A stretch of DNA of 64,000 bases, from the NCBI RefSeq assembly GCF_001640025.1, contig NC_031672.1, positions 4,402,001 through 4,466,000 on the forward strand, read 5' to 3'. Below the pieces are notes generated by a model that was given only the letters and a program-made list of their open reading frames with translations, ran no database searches and had not been told where the DNA came from. The stretch is from Sugiyamaella lignohabitans. Lineage: Eukaryota > Ascomycota > Dipodascomycetes > Dipodascales > Trichomonascaceae. Of the stretch, positions 1 to 8,641 are shown piece after piece (the stretch's first letter is position 1; each line of letters starts with the position of its first letter). The position numbers were made by a program, and so were the translations under genes.

Positions 1-1
1 T

Positions 2-403
2 CGTCGCAGAATTGTTGGTAACCAAGCTAATGGGAACGAGTTTGCGCCATTAAGCAAACCTGAATGGAGAAACATCATTGAAAACTATCTGTTAAACCTG
101 GGATGTGAAGCTCAATGCCGATTGGATTATAAGAGAGTTTGCATGCAACTCAAGCGCCAGAAACAAGCTCTTGCCAAAGAAACCTCATCGCATTCATCCT
201 CGTCCAACTCGCTTCTCAAGAAAGCCCTCCTTGCATCCTCGTCCACGTCTCCCGACTTCCCCTCGTACCTCAAGAATAACATGAACTCACAAAAGCCCAA
301 GCCCAGTCTTACCCGCCACGAGAAACAAGTGGTCTGGGTCCAAGTGCAATCCCAGCTCTACCAACGCCTGGGACTCGACTGGGAAGCCGACGAGCTCGTC
401 TAA
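2..403 (+). CDS. 3' end of an unrecognised protein gene (partial)
   Basis: An open frame runs from the window edge (frame of base 2) to TAA at 401-403, giving the last 133 residues. The true start lies outside the window. The visible part begins with a basic stretch. It continues with a helix-like block (residues about 22-60, with EWRNIIENYLLNLGCEAQCR), then a Ser-rich low-complexity stretch, and ends in an amphipathic segment that closes with LDWEADELV. The block looks like a conserved C-terminal domain, but I do not recognise the family and assign no function. A GC-rich inverted-repeat pair begins 105 bp after the stop. Coding status is supported by the uninterrupted frame and the globular-looking ends. 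Confidence 0.7.
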   Translation, partial: RRRIVGNQANGNEFAPLSKPEWRNIIENYLLNLGCEAQCRLDYKRVCMQLKRQKQALAKETSSHSSSSNSLLKKALLASSSTSPDFPSYLKNNMNSQKPKPSLTRHEKQVVWVQVQSQLYQRLGLDWEADELV

Positions 404-507
404 ACCCCACACTCACACACTATTTAACTGCATTTTCACGACCACGATTCTATGACTTATTTATTAATGATTAATTTATTCTCTTACACACACTTGGCTG
501 GGGGGTC

Positions 508-661
508 TGCCTCCGGCGGCTGGGGCTCCGCCCCAGACCCTGGTAGCTCTTGCTTCGCAAGAGTTGGTGGGGACCGACGACGAAACGACTCGGACGAAAC
601 GACTCGAGCGAAGCGAGAGGAGCCACCAGGGTCTGGGGCGGAGCCCCAGCCGCCGGAGGCA
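508..661. repeat. GC-rich hairpin element, inverted pair
   Basis: The left arm begins TGCCTCCGGCGG and carries CTGGGGC-TCC-GCCCCAG. Its second hairpin is CTCTTGC-TTC-GCAAGAG, a variant of the usual CTCCTGC-TTC-GCAGGAG in which both stem sides have changed together. The right arm is the inverted form with CTCGAGCGAAGCGAGAG. The spacer contains a 13-bp duplication (580-592 and 594-606). It lies 105 bp after the stop of the preceding gene. Confidence 0.9.
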
Positions 662-1112
662 CACCCCCCTCGGCCCCCTGGGCCCGGAAGTAGGGTCGTA
701 TGTGGTATTCGGGAGAAGGTGCCGATAACTGCGGGGATCGGCTGGTGCTAAATTATACATGCAGTGTTCGGAAAAACTCTGGCGCCCTTGCCCACGGAGA
801 TGCTGCCCCCACTGGCACGTACTCGCTGCAGCAGTGCCGTGTGGGCAGGGGCCGCGTGGTTCGTTTCACGAGACCACGCTCGTGGTAGGTGGCGCTGGTG
901 TACCACCGTAACGGACTGGTTGCGAGACAGAGGGGGTGTGAGAATGGAAATGAGAGTTATGGTAGCGATAGAGTTGGCAAAAGGAGGGGGGAGGGGAGGG
1001 GATGGGGATCGCGGGAGACATGCGGCCGGGGACGGCAGGAGGTGAGGTGTGGTGCAGCTGCAGGAGTCCTGGTGAAACAGTGGCCGGATAAACTAGGCCA
1101 GAGCGGGGGGAC

Positions 1113-1253
1113 TGCCTCCGGCGGCTGGGGCTCCGCCCCAGACCCTGGTAGCTCCTGCTTCGCAGGAGATTGCCGGGACCGTTGACGAAAGCGACTCGAG
1201 CGAAGCGAGAGGAGCCACCAGGGTCTGGGGCGGAGCCCCAGCCGCCGGAGGCA
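1113..1253. repeat. GC-rich hairpin element, inverted pair
   Basis: A complete 141-bp pair. The left arm has CTCCTGCTTCGCAGGAG and the right arm CTCGAGCGAAGCGAGAG. The centre holds the semi-conserved GGGACCG. It lies in gene-poor DNA. Confidence 0.9.
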
Positions 1254-2009
1254 CACCTCGGTGAGGGGCATGCCCATCTCAGTAACCAGGATCCGTATTC
1301 CGTAGTCCGTGATCCATGTTCCGCGTGCCGTCAGATCGCGCTTTACCGGGTGAGGAAAGGCCAGTGCATTCCCACGACTCCCCACCGAGCTACTCCTGTA
1401 ACAGTAGTAGCACTTGAACCTCGCTGATGACCCCCTTGTTACTAAGCTACCTTGTTATCGGCTAGTGGCCCACATGAGCGGCACATCAGGCGTGGCTTGC
1501 GGGGAACAACCACAAACGCACCCCGCCGATCTTGGCTCAATGGGATAAAAGTTGCTTGATGCGGACAAAAGTTCTTTACGTCGGCACCGCTGCACAGAAT
1601 ATTATCAGCACTAACTACAACCGGCTGATTGCCAGCTGCACCGATCCAGCACCCCCCTCCGAGACTTGAGTTCCCGTAGCCCGGTATATCGAGCGGCCGC
1701 ACCCCCACCACCGCCGCCATCGTCATCGTGGCAACATCGCGGAGCCACTGGTGATGAAAACAAAAACAACATCGATTTTACGATTAAACTATTCTTTTTG
1801 TTTTGCGTTCGATTTCCCGACACCGATCGCACCAGCCATGCGTCCATTTCTCCGGACCACCACTGCCAGGCTCTGGATAATTCACCCAGTCCATGCATAG
1901 ACCCCCGGCTGGCTGCAGCGACCCACGGTGCCAAGTGTGTGGGGTTCTGACAGCTTAAACACCCGGGGTACACATATTCGCCCGTGCAGGCCCTCCGGGG
2001 GTGGGGTGC

Positions 2010-2148
2010 TGCCTCCGGCGGCTGGGGCTGCGCCCCAGACCCCACTGCTCCTCTCGCTACGCTCGAGTCGGGTGTCGGGGAGGGTCCTAGCAACTCCTGC
2101 GAAGCAGGAGCTATGGGGTCTGGGGCGGAGCCCCAGCCGCCGGAGGCA
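2010..2148. repeat. GC-rich hairpin element, inverted pair, inner modules swapped
   Basis: Same outer arms (here CTGGGGC-TGC-GCCCCAG), but the CTCGAG-type inner hairpin is on the left and CTCCTGCGAAGCAGGAG is on the right, opposite to most copies. Confidence 0.9.
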
Positions 2149-2305
2149 CTTGCGGCCCACCCCCGGGCCCGGGGACCTCCCCGAGTGGGTATGCAGGTCG
2201 ATATGTGCCGTGCAAGATAAGTGGTGGACGTGCGTCCGCACGGTGTGATTGGCGCCGATGGCTCCCCGAGTGCAAACCTCCCTAACACAGGGGCGATCCC
2301 ACGCT

Positions 2306-2366
2306 CGACTCGAGCGAAGCGAGAGGAGCCACGGGGTCTGGGGCGCAGCCCCAGCCGCCGGAGGCA
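2306..2366 (-). repeat. GC-rich hairpin element, single right module
   Basis: A solitary inverted module, from CGACTCGAGCGAAGCGAG to the outer end GGAGGCA, with hairpin loop GCA (GGGGC-GCA-GCCCC). The nearest left-type module, at 2590, lies outside rather than opposite it. Confidence 0.85.
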
Positions 2367-2589
2367 GCATCCCACCGGTTAATTATTCGCAGCAGCACGC
2401 GTGCCATCGTGGCCACCACGCACCGTGCTAATGATAATCCGAGCGAGATGGCCCCGTTTGTCCGGCAGTCTGGTTCAAGCGCCCCCACGCGAGACCCCAC
2501 ACGACGGAGAATGAGCCTGGGCCTGGGGGATATTTTCCGGGTTTACCCCACACGTTATACGAACTGATAAGACAGGCTGGGGGTGGGTG

Positions 2590-2644
2590 TGCCTCCGGCG
2601 GCTGGGGCGCTGCCCCAGACCCCGTTGCTCCTGCTTCGCAGGAG
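2590..2644 (+). repeat. GC-rich hairpin element, single left module
   Basis: A solitary left module with outer end GGGTGTGCCTCC, CTGGGGC-GCT-GCCCCAG, then CTCCTGCTTCGCAGGAG. Confidence 0.85.
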
Positions 2645-3342
2645 ATTTGTTCGGGGTGAGGGCCCACTGAGGTGGGTGTGAGTGATCTCACGGGGTAGGT
2701 GTTGGTGTGGGTGTGGGCGTGTGAGTGGGAGTTAGCGGCAGCGGATCAATTGTCGTGGGACGACGTGTTTTAGCGTGTGTCCCCGATACCGGGGCTACCC
2801 CTCGCGACGACGCTACGAGCTATAGGGTATAGACCTGGAATGCTATTGCAGTGGGCTATTCTAGACCCCGCTTAAATCGACGTGCCTGGCCCCGATGCTA
2901 TGTGCTAGTGTGGGGATAGTACCTGCAACTCTGTTACAGATGAGTTGTTACGGTTGTTGTTTGTTGTTATAGACCCCGCTAAGCCCACCAGCCCGAAGCT
3001 AGCCCCCATCGAACCGGCAGTCCGCGAATGCATGGAATGTACCCACCACCCCAGTGCCCGGTGGTGGGTCCCTAGCGCGACAATTCTCCCCGCGTCCTAC
3101 CCGGCCCACCACTACCCCACACCGCGTTTTGAGGGGCTAACGGGCCTTGCACAATCAACTGCGAGATAAGAACGGCCATGCATAGATACCCTCCCCACAA
3201 CGGCGCTGCGGGTAAATAGACCCACTCACGACGCCAAACTCAACAGTTTTTCCCCCAAAAATACCTGTATGCAGACAGGAGGTGGCGATGTATGACTCAA
3301 CGGGCCCACTGACTGGGTGACCTTATTCAGTGGGAGGGGGAC

Positions 3343-3555
3343 TGCCTCCGGCGGCTGGGGCTCCGCCCCAGACCCCGCTGCTCCTCTCGCTACGCTCGAG
3401 TCGTTTCGTCGGGGTCCCAGACTTGTGATGGAAAAGTGTGGTAGCTGATGGTTGCTCAATGGGGAGAAGAGTGGGTGTGGGGATCCCCGAGAAACGACTC
3501 GAGCGCAGCGAGAGGAGCAGCGGGGTCTGGGGCGGAGCCCCAGCCGCCGGAAGCA
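3343..3555. repeat. GC-rich hairpin element with about 65-bp near-perfect inverted arms
   Basis: The largest symmetrical copy in this region. Both inner modules are of the CTCGAG type, so the arms are complementary over about 65 bp, ending with GTTTC/GAAAC at the centre. Mismatches seen are in the inner hairpin loop (CTACG versus CTGCG) and at the outer end (GGAAGC instead of GGAGGC). The unrelated spacer is about 80 bp. Confidence 0.9.
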
Positions 3556-4680
3556 CAGCCCGCGACGGTGGTTGATGCCGCGGTGGTAGCGGTGCAAGTC
3601 GGTTTTTAAATTCTGTTAATTGTGTGAGTTTTGCACGTTTCACTGTATGAGTGGAACTGGGCTTTGGCTGCATGTGCCGTCTGTCCCTGCATAGGCCTGG
3701 TAGTTCACTGTATGGATTGGCCATAGTCTTATTACAGAGGTGAAACGGTACTCGGTAAATGTAAAGTTGGTGTGGGCGATAAAAGTGTTGGAATGGAATT
3801 GTTAATTGTAGGAAATGGAATTGAAATGAAAATCTGGTGGGGTGTTGGGATATGAGATATGAAAATGCAGGATGCAATGCATTTGACTTGCAAAATGCAA
3901 TTTTGGTACTTGAATTGCAAAATGGAATGAGGAGGATATATGAAATGCAATTTGTAAAGTTCTGGCAGGCCATTCTATGGGAATAAGTTGGCCGGCTCCT
4001 TCGACGACCGTAGGTTTAGTTAAAAGTACAAGAACGCCTGTTATTTTATCCTTGGTAGACCCGTTCGGAGAGTTGGCCGGTAAGGCTTTGAGGCTTGAGA
4101 GATCAGGATGTGAAAAAGAGATAGTATTTGTATGATACTCTCGTCTCATATTCACTGCATTTATTTGAGGAGCAAATGCCATATAGCATAGCAATTATAG
4201 ATCATGAGAGTTATTTTCAAAATTAATTGTTTTTATTTCCAAGTCTATTGGCGACATACTGCTCGCTTAAAGCCCAGTTACGTATTGGCATTCCATGCTT
4301 TCAAGTTCCCGAAGTCAGGAGAGTCCAATGCATGGCTGTTCTCTTCAGACTGGCACCAGATGACGATTCAATTTACTTCAAGATCTCATATATAGGACCC
4401 GAGATATTTTCAGATTTATTTAAATCTTGTTTGGTAGAGAGTTTGATAAGAAAGATTGAGGCTAAGTCATGTCTGCTAGTTATTCCCCGCTAGGAGAAAT
4501 ATTGCTTTAGAGGGGTCACTCAGTTCATGTAGTTTACTGGGTCTCAGTTCTTGTCTAAATCTCTGATTTCACTGTTGAAATCAAGTTCTTCTTCTTGTCG
4601 AGTCAGCGTGAAACTAGATGGCACTTTTAAATAACAGGTTTTACAGCTATTTGGTATGATTAAGACTACCAAGAGTTGTA

Positions 4681-4689
4681 TCACGTGAT
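4681..4689. promoter_or_regulatory. TCACGTGAT E-box upstream of DBP5
   Basis: A CACGTG-centred site 275 bp upstream of the DBP5 start. The same TCACGTGA core occurs before RPL28, EMG1 and MRP4. CACGTG is the known site of Cbf1/Tye7-type bHLH factors in yeasts. Use here is inferred. Confidence 0.35.
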
Positions 4690-4963
4690 CAACAATTTAA
4701 AATTCAGATTATTAGTTCTATCATGGCCAAATTTTACTAGAAATTGTTCTGTAAGTCAGATAAGCTCCAGGTACTGAAATAGAGTGTAATTAGACAAGCC
4801 AGTGGCTCCGGGTATGGTGGAGTGCCAACTTTTAATGACCCGCAAAATGCGTATGGGGTTAGGGTGTACTCGGACAGGATCTGAAATATTTCGATTTTGA
4901 TGTAAACAGACGAACATAAACAGATACATCTGTTGAAACTACTTTGTATTTTGAAGTAGCAAA

Positions 4964-6550
4964 ATGTCGTTAGAAAACAGATTCAATCCTCGTCCTGTCG
5001 AGGATAAGGATGAAGACTATGAGGATATTGTGAGCGATAGCGAAGAAGTCAGCCAGGAATCAAACAAGGCTGCTGATTTGCTTTCTGGGCTTAGCATTGC
5101 ATCAGATGCGAAATCCAAGGAAGAGGCAAAGCCTGAAGAAGCCAAGACTGAAGATATTAAAGTTCAAGACACTAAAGCTGAAGAGAGCGAATCTAAAGAA
5201 ACTACAGCTTCAGAAACTAAGACTGATGATGCTAAGGACGACAAGAAGACCGCCTCAGAGGAAGGCGAAGGATCCGATCCAGAAAACAATCTTATCAAGA
5301 CCACCTACGAAGTTCGAGTCAAGTTAGCAGATCTTCAAGCAGACCCCAACTCACCATTGTACTCCGTCAAAAGATTTGAAGATCTAGGACTCAGTGAGGA
5401 ACTCCTTAAAGGTCTGTATGCCATGAAGTTCAGCAAGCCATCCAAGATTCAAGAGAAAGCGCTTCCTTTGCTACTTAATAACCCACCACAAAACTTAATT
5501 GGTCAAAGTCAGTCTGGTACTGGTAAAACCGCAGCATTTGCACTGAATATGCTCTCTCGTGTCGATACCAAAGTTAACAAAGTTCAGGCTCTTTGCCTGT
5601 CGCCAACCCGTGAGTTGGTCAGACAAATTATGGACGTTGTTGAAACCATGGGCAAGTTCACCGATATTACTACAGCACTTGCTATTCCCGACAGTTATGA
5701 GCGTAATGCTAAAGTCAATGCTCATATTATTGTTGGTACTCCCGGTACAGTGCTAGATCTTGTTCGTCGAAGACAATTGGACTTGTCGGCACTCAAGGTG
5801 TTTGTACTAGATGAAGCTGATAATATGCTTGATTTACAAGGTCTGGGAGACCAATGTCAGCGAGTCAAGAAAATGATCAAACCCAATGTGCAATTAGTAC
5901 TGTTCAGTGCTACATTTGCCGACGAGGTCCGTGTATATGCCGAGAAGTTTGTTCCTAATGCCAACGAAATCAAGCTCAAGGCCGAGGAGCTCAACGTCGA
6001 CGGAATCAAGCAATTATACATGGACTGTAAAGACGAGGCTCATAAATATGAGGTTCTTGTTGGTTTATACGAGCTATTGACTATTGGATCATCCATTATC
6101 TTTGTACGAAAGAAGGAGACTGCTAACTTTTTGTATGGCAAGATGACGAAAGAAGGACACAAAGTGTCGGTTTTGCACAGTGACTTGACTACCGAGGATC
6201 GTGACCGACTAATCGACGATTTCAGAGACGGCCGCAGTAAAGTCCTGATCACTACCAACGTTCTTGCCAGAGGTATTGATATCGCTTCGGTGACCATGGT
6301 GGTCAACTACGACCTTCCCACCGACAGAAACGGCCGCGCCGACCCTGCCACCTACCTCCACCGTATCGGACGTACCGGTCGTTTCGGTCGTACAGGTGTG
6401 TCCATCTCGTTCATCCACGACCGAGCCTCGTACAACGTCCTCCAGGACATCATCGACTACTTTGGCGAGGGCGGCATCACCATGACCAAAGTGCCCACCG
6501 ACGACTGGGAAGAGATCGAGAAAATCGTTAACAAAGCCATCAAAAGCTAG
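4964..6550 (+). CDS. DBP5: DEAD-box ATP-dependent RNA helicase Dbp5
   Basis: 528 aa, ATG at 4964. It is an ATP-dependent RNA helicase that, in known yeasts, acts at the cytoplasmic face of the nuclear pore with Gle1 to remodel exported mRNPs, and also helps translation termination. Visible motifs: Q motif near residues 138-163 (KPSKIQEKALPLL), Walker A SQSGTGKT at 182-189, PTREL near 214, DEAD at 283-286, SAT at 315-317, RGID near 437 and HRIGRTGR at 467-474. The acidic/lysine-rich N-terminal tail (residues 15-105, EAK-like repeats) is longer than in S. cerevisiae Dbp5 (482 aa). The phrasing IGQSQSGTGKTA and the Dbp5-like N-domain separate it from eIF4A. A GC-rich inverted pair starts 49 bp after the stop. 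Confidence 0.96.
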   Translation: MSLENRFNPRPVEDKDEDYEDIVSDSEEVSQESNKAADLLSGLSIASDAKSKEEAKPEEAKTEDIKVQDTKAEESESKETTASETKTDDAKDDKKTASEEGEGSDPENNLIKTTYEVRVKLADLQADPNSPLYSVKRFEDLGLSEELLKGLYAMKFSKPSKIQEKALPLLLNNPPQNLIGQSQSGTGKTAAFALNMLSRVDTKVNKVQALCLSPTRELVRQIMDVVETMGKFTDITTALAIPDSYERNAKVNAHIIVGTPGTVLDLVRRRQLDLSALKVFVLDEADNMLDLQGLGDQCQRVKKMIKPNVQLVLFSATFADEVRVYAEKFVPNANEIKLKAEELNVDGIKQLYMDCKDEAHKYEVLVGLYELLTIGSSIIFVRKKETANFLYGKMTKEGHKVSVLHSDLTTEDRDRLIDDFRDGRSKVLITTNVLARGIDIASVTMVVNYDLPTDRNGRADPATYLHRIGRTGRFGRTGVSISFIHDRASYNVLQDIIDYFGEGGITMTKVPTDDWEEIEKIVNKAIKS

Positions 6551-6598
6551 ACTCTGATATATATAAATAGACCATGAATCGTATTGTGAGCGAGACTG

Positions 6599-6735
6599 TG
6601 CCTCCGGCGGCTGGGGCGCTGCCCCAGACCCCGTTGTGCTCCGCTTCGCGGAGCTGCTGCGACCGTCGACGGACCGACTCGAGCGAAGCGAGAGGAGCCG
6701 GGGGGTCTGGGGCGCAGCCCCAGCCGCCGGAGGCA
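6599..6735. repeat. GC-rich hairpin element pair centred between convergent genes
   Basis: A 137-bp pair lying 49 bp from the DBP5 stop and 47 bp from the stop of the convergent zinc-finger gene. The second hairpin on the left is a third stem variant, GCTCCGC-TTC-GCGGAGC, still fully self-complementary. Candidate bidirectional 3'-end signal (inference). Confidence 0.9.
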
Positions 6736-6781
6736 GAAGGGCCCGTCAAAGAAAATGCTCGTTAGAATATAAATAGGGAGG

Positions 6782-8008
6782 TCAGGAGATGGCCAGCGAG
6801 GCAGCGGCGTCGGGACCGAGTTGGGTCGCTAGGAGCTCGTCGAAGAGTCGTTCTTTGCGGAGGACTTCGATATTTTTTTGTTTTTTGGCGGTCTTGAGCT
6901 CGGATTCTAGCTGTTCTTGAAGTTCTAGAGACCAGAGGAGTTGTCGCTTGAGCTGGTTGATGGTTGCTTCGGGGTCGGATTCGTCCTGTAGGGTGAGGTC
7001 GTTGTCGAGCTCGTCGTTCTCGCGAGTGTCGTAGAGACTCTCTTTTTCTCTGATTTTTCTGATCTGTGTTAGGAGACCGGGGTTTAGTGCTTTGGCTTTC
7101 GCTAGAGGCTCTTTTGGCTCCTTTTCTTTGGGTCGTGAGTTTTCGTTGGGTTCCACTTCTCGGGTTATGGGGTCGTATCCGTGGATGACTCGAACGTGTT
7201 TAATGAGCGTGGCAGTTCGTGAAAAGGTTCGATCGCATTCAGGAACGAAGCAGAAGAATGGCAGCTGTGGAATGTGCTGTCGTGAATGATGGACGAGGAC
7301 GGATTTTGACTCTTGGGGAGATCCTTTTTGTGTGCATTGGTCCCATTCACAGGCATAGTTGGAACTCTGTCCAACATGACCGTCTATCAGATGTGATATC
7401 ATTTCTTCAAGGTTCAGTTGCTCGGGCTGCTGGCAGTTTTGCCATTTGCAGATGAATTGGTTAACTTCGCCATCGGTTGTGGGTCCATGTTCTTGTCGAT
7501 AGAGCTTGGCTATATGGTTGACACCGTGAGAGGTGTTGTCATCGTCGTCACTGATATTATCTAGACTATCGTCTTCAGTATCCTTCTCATCTTCTTCGTC
7601 TTCTAAAGTGTCGTTGTGTCCATTTCGAATGGGCTCAGTGTCTTCATCGACTGTTTCTTCTCCTTCGTCTATTGGCTCTTGTAGTTGGGATTGGTTTGGG
7701 TCTTGCGATTGGATTTGCAAATGAGACTGCTGTTGCTGCTGCTGCAATTTGAGTTCTTCGGACGAGTGAGCTAGTTCAGGTTGCCGGGTCTGTGACAATT
7801 GCACGGTGTTGACGCTGCCCTGGGGTACCTGATTTGTCGTGGAAGCAACGGCAGTTGTATCTTCCGTTCGGTTGTCGAGTAAATCTGATAGGGGAATTGT
7901 AGACCCGTTTCTGTTTGAAGATGGATGCCCTTCAGCAGATGTGTTGGTTCCTGTCACGACTGTAGCTGGCACTGTGCTGCTCCCATTGCTGAGAGGGTAG
8001 TCTGCCAT
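6782..8008 (-). CDS. C2H2 zinc-finger protein, probable transcription factor
   Basis: 408 aa, ATG at 8008. Three C2H2-type fingers are visible: C187-x4-C192...H206-x4-H211, C220-x4-C225...H240-x4-H245, and C253-x4-C258...H271-x4-H276. The wide Cys spacing with a Trp in the first two (CKWQNC, CEWDQC) is the style of GLI/ZIC/PacC-class fingers. The N-terminal 165 residues are Gln- and Asp/Glu-rich and look like an activation or interaction region. A C-terminal coiled coil spans about 340-395. It is probably a nuclear DNA-binding regulator. I cannot match it to a named yeast factor; it does not look like Rim101 outside the fingers. It converges with DBP5, and its start faces FRS2. Confidence 0.88.
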   Translation of the reverse strand: MADYPLSNGSSTVPATVVTGTNTSAEGHPSSNRNGSTIPLSDLLDNRTEDTTAVASTTNQVPQGSVNTVQLSQTRQPELAHSSEELKLQQQQQQSHLQIQSQDPNQSQLQEPIDEGEETVDEDTEPIRNGHNDTLEDEEDEKDTEDDSLDNISDDDDNTSHGVNHIAKLYRQEHGPTTDGEVNQFICKWQNCQQPEQLNLEEMISHLIDGHVGQSSNYACEWDQCTQKGSPQESKSVLVHHSRQHIPQLPFFCFVPECDRTFSRTATLIKHVRVIHGYDPITREVEPNENSRPKEKEPKEPLAKAKALNPGLLTQIRKIREKESLYDTRENDELDNDLTLQDESDPEATINQLKRQLLWSLELQEQLESELKTAKKQKNIEVLRKERLFDELLATQLGPDAAASLAIS

Positions 8009-8641
8009 TGCAAGTGTCAGGATTCGTGGTTTCTATGATCTGTCGGCGAATTTATCTTAACTTTCACGATTCGAATCTGTGATTATTTGTCAATGAATTG
8101 ATACACTGTCGTATTTCTAGACCAGTTCCGTTCACTGCTATAATAATTTTTTCAGTTCAGTCAGATCGTATAAGTAGTTCAAGTCCAATTCCAGGATCCA
8201 GTTTTGACAGTTGAAAAAATGATAAACTGGTTTCAATATTCGAAGTTGAAATATTTTACAAACCAAACAAAATCGACCAACCACTTGAGTATCCAGTTGA
8301 TAATCACACTTTATCAGAAATGCCAATTCTATTCCCTATTTGTCGTAATTAGACTGGTGCTATTCAGCATCTTCTGCTTCACCAGTCCACGCGGCTGGTC
8401 CGATGCACATCCCACACTTCACGACGTGGGTTAGGAGAATGAAAATAATGAAGATGATTCATTTTCTAGATACGCATGCTGTTGTAAGTGATCAAGTAAA
8501 AATCTTGCGGCATCAACGGACAAGCATTCGGGGAATTTGAACCTATTGACCATTGAACTGGGGTATTTTTCAGAGTTCATTCTGCTGGCAATACTGATAT
8601 AAAATAATCGTTCAAACCGTGGGTTTCCTAACATATTTACA
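8009..8641. other. Divergent intergenic region, zinc-finger gene / FRS2
   Basis: 633 bp, AT-rich, with no repeat element and no supported ORF. It presumably holds both promoters. Nothing distinctive was recognised beyond short A/T runs. Confidence 0.5.

Larger units (their letters stand above)
404..4963. other. 4.5-kb gene-poor region
   Basis: No convincing gene was found. The left 3.2 kb is GC-rich and carries six GC-rich hairpin-element loci (508, 1113, 2010, 2306, 2590 and 3343). It also has a G/T-rich tract at about 2690-2735. The right part (3600-4960) is AT-richer and forms the DBP5 upstream region. It has a cluster of short AATGCA-type repeats at 3830-3960 and a TCACGTGAT site at 4681. 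ORFs crossing the GC-rich copies are artefacts of the repeat. Confidence 0.6.

Noticed and set aside
1611..2375. 254-codon minus-strand frame in the GC-rich desert
   Set aside because: It crosses two repeat loci and reads the repeat peptide strings (LRRLGLRPRP, ASGGWGSAPDP). The unique parts show no recognisable domain.
2690..2735. G/T-rich tract resembling telomeric repeat
   Set aside because: There is no regular repeat unit, and genes continue on both sides. Simple GT-rich sequence.
3323..3973. 216-codon minus-strand frame
   Set aside because: It runs through both arms of the 3343-3555 inverted repeat and into low-complexity AT-rich DNA; open only because the repeat lacks stops in that frame.
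4227..4493. 88-codon frame with a protein-like composition (YFKISYIGPEIFSDLF)
   Set aside because: It lacks an ATG near its start, has no neighbouring exon signals I could defend, and overlaps the DBP5 upstream region. Possibly a gene fragment, but not supportable.
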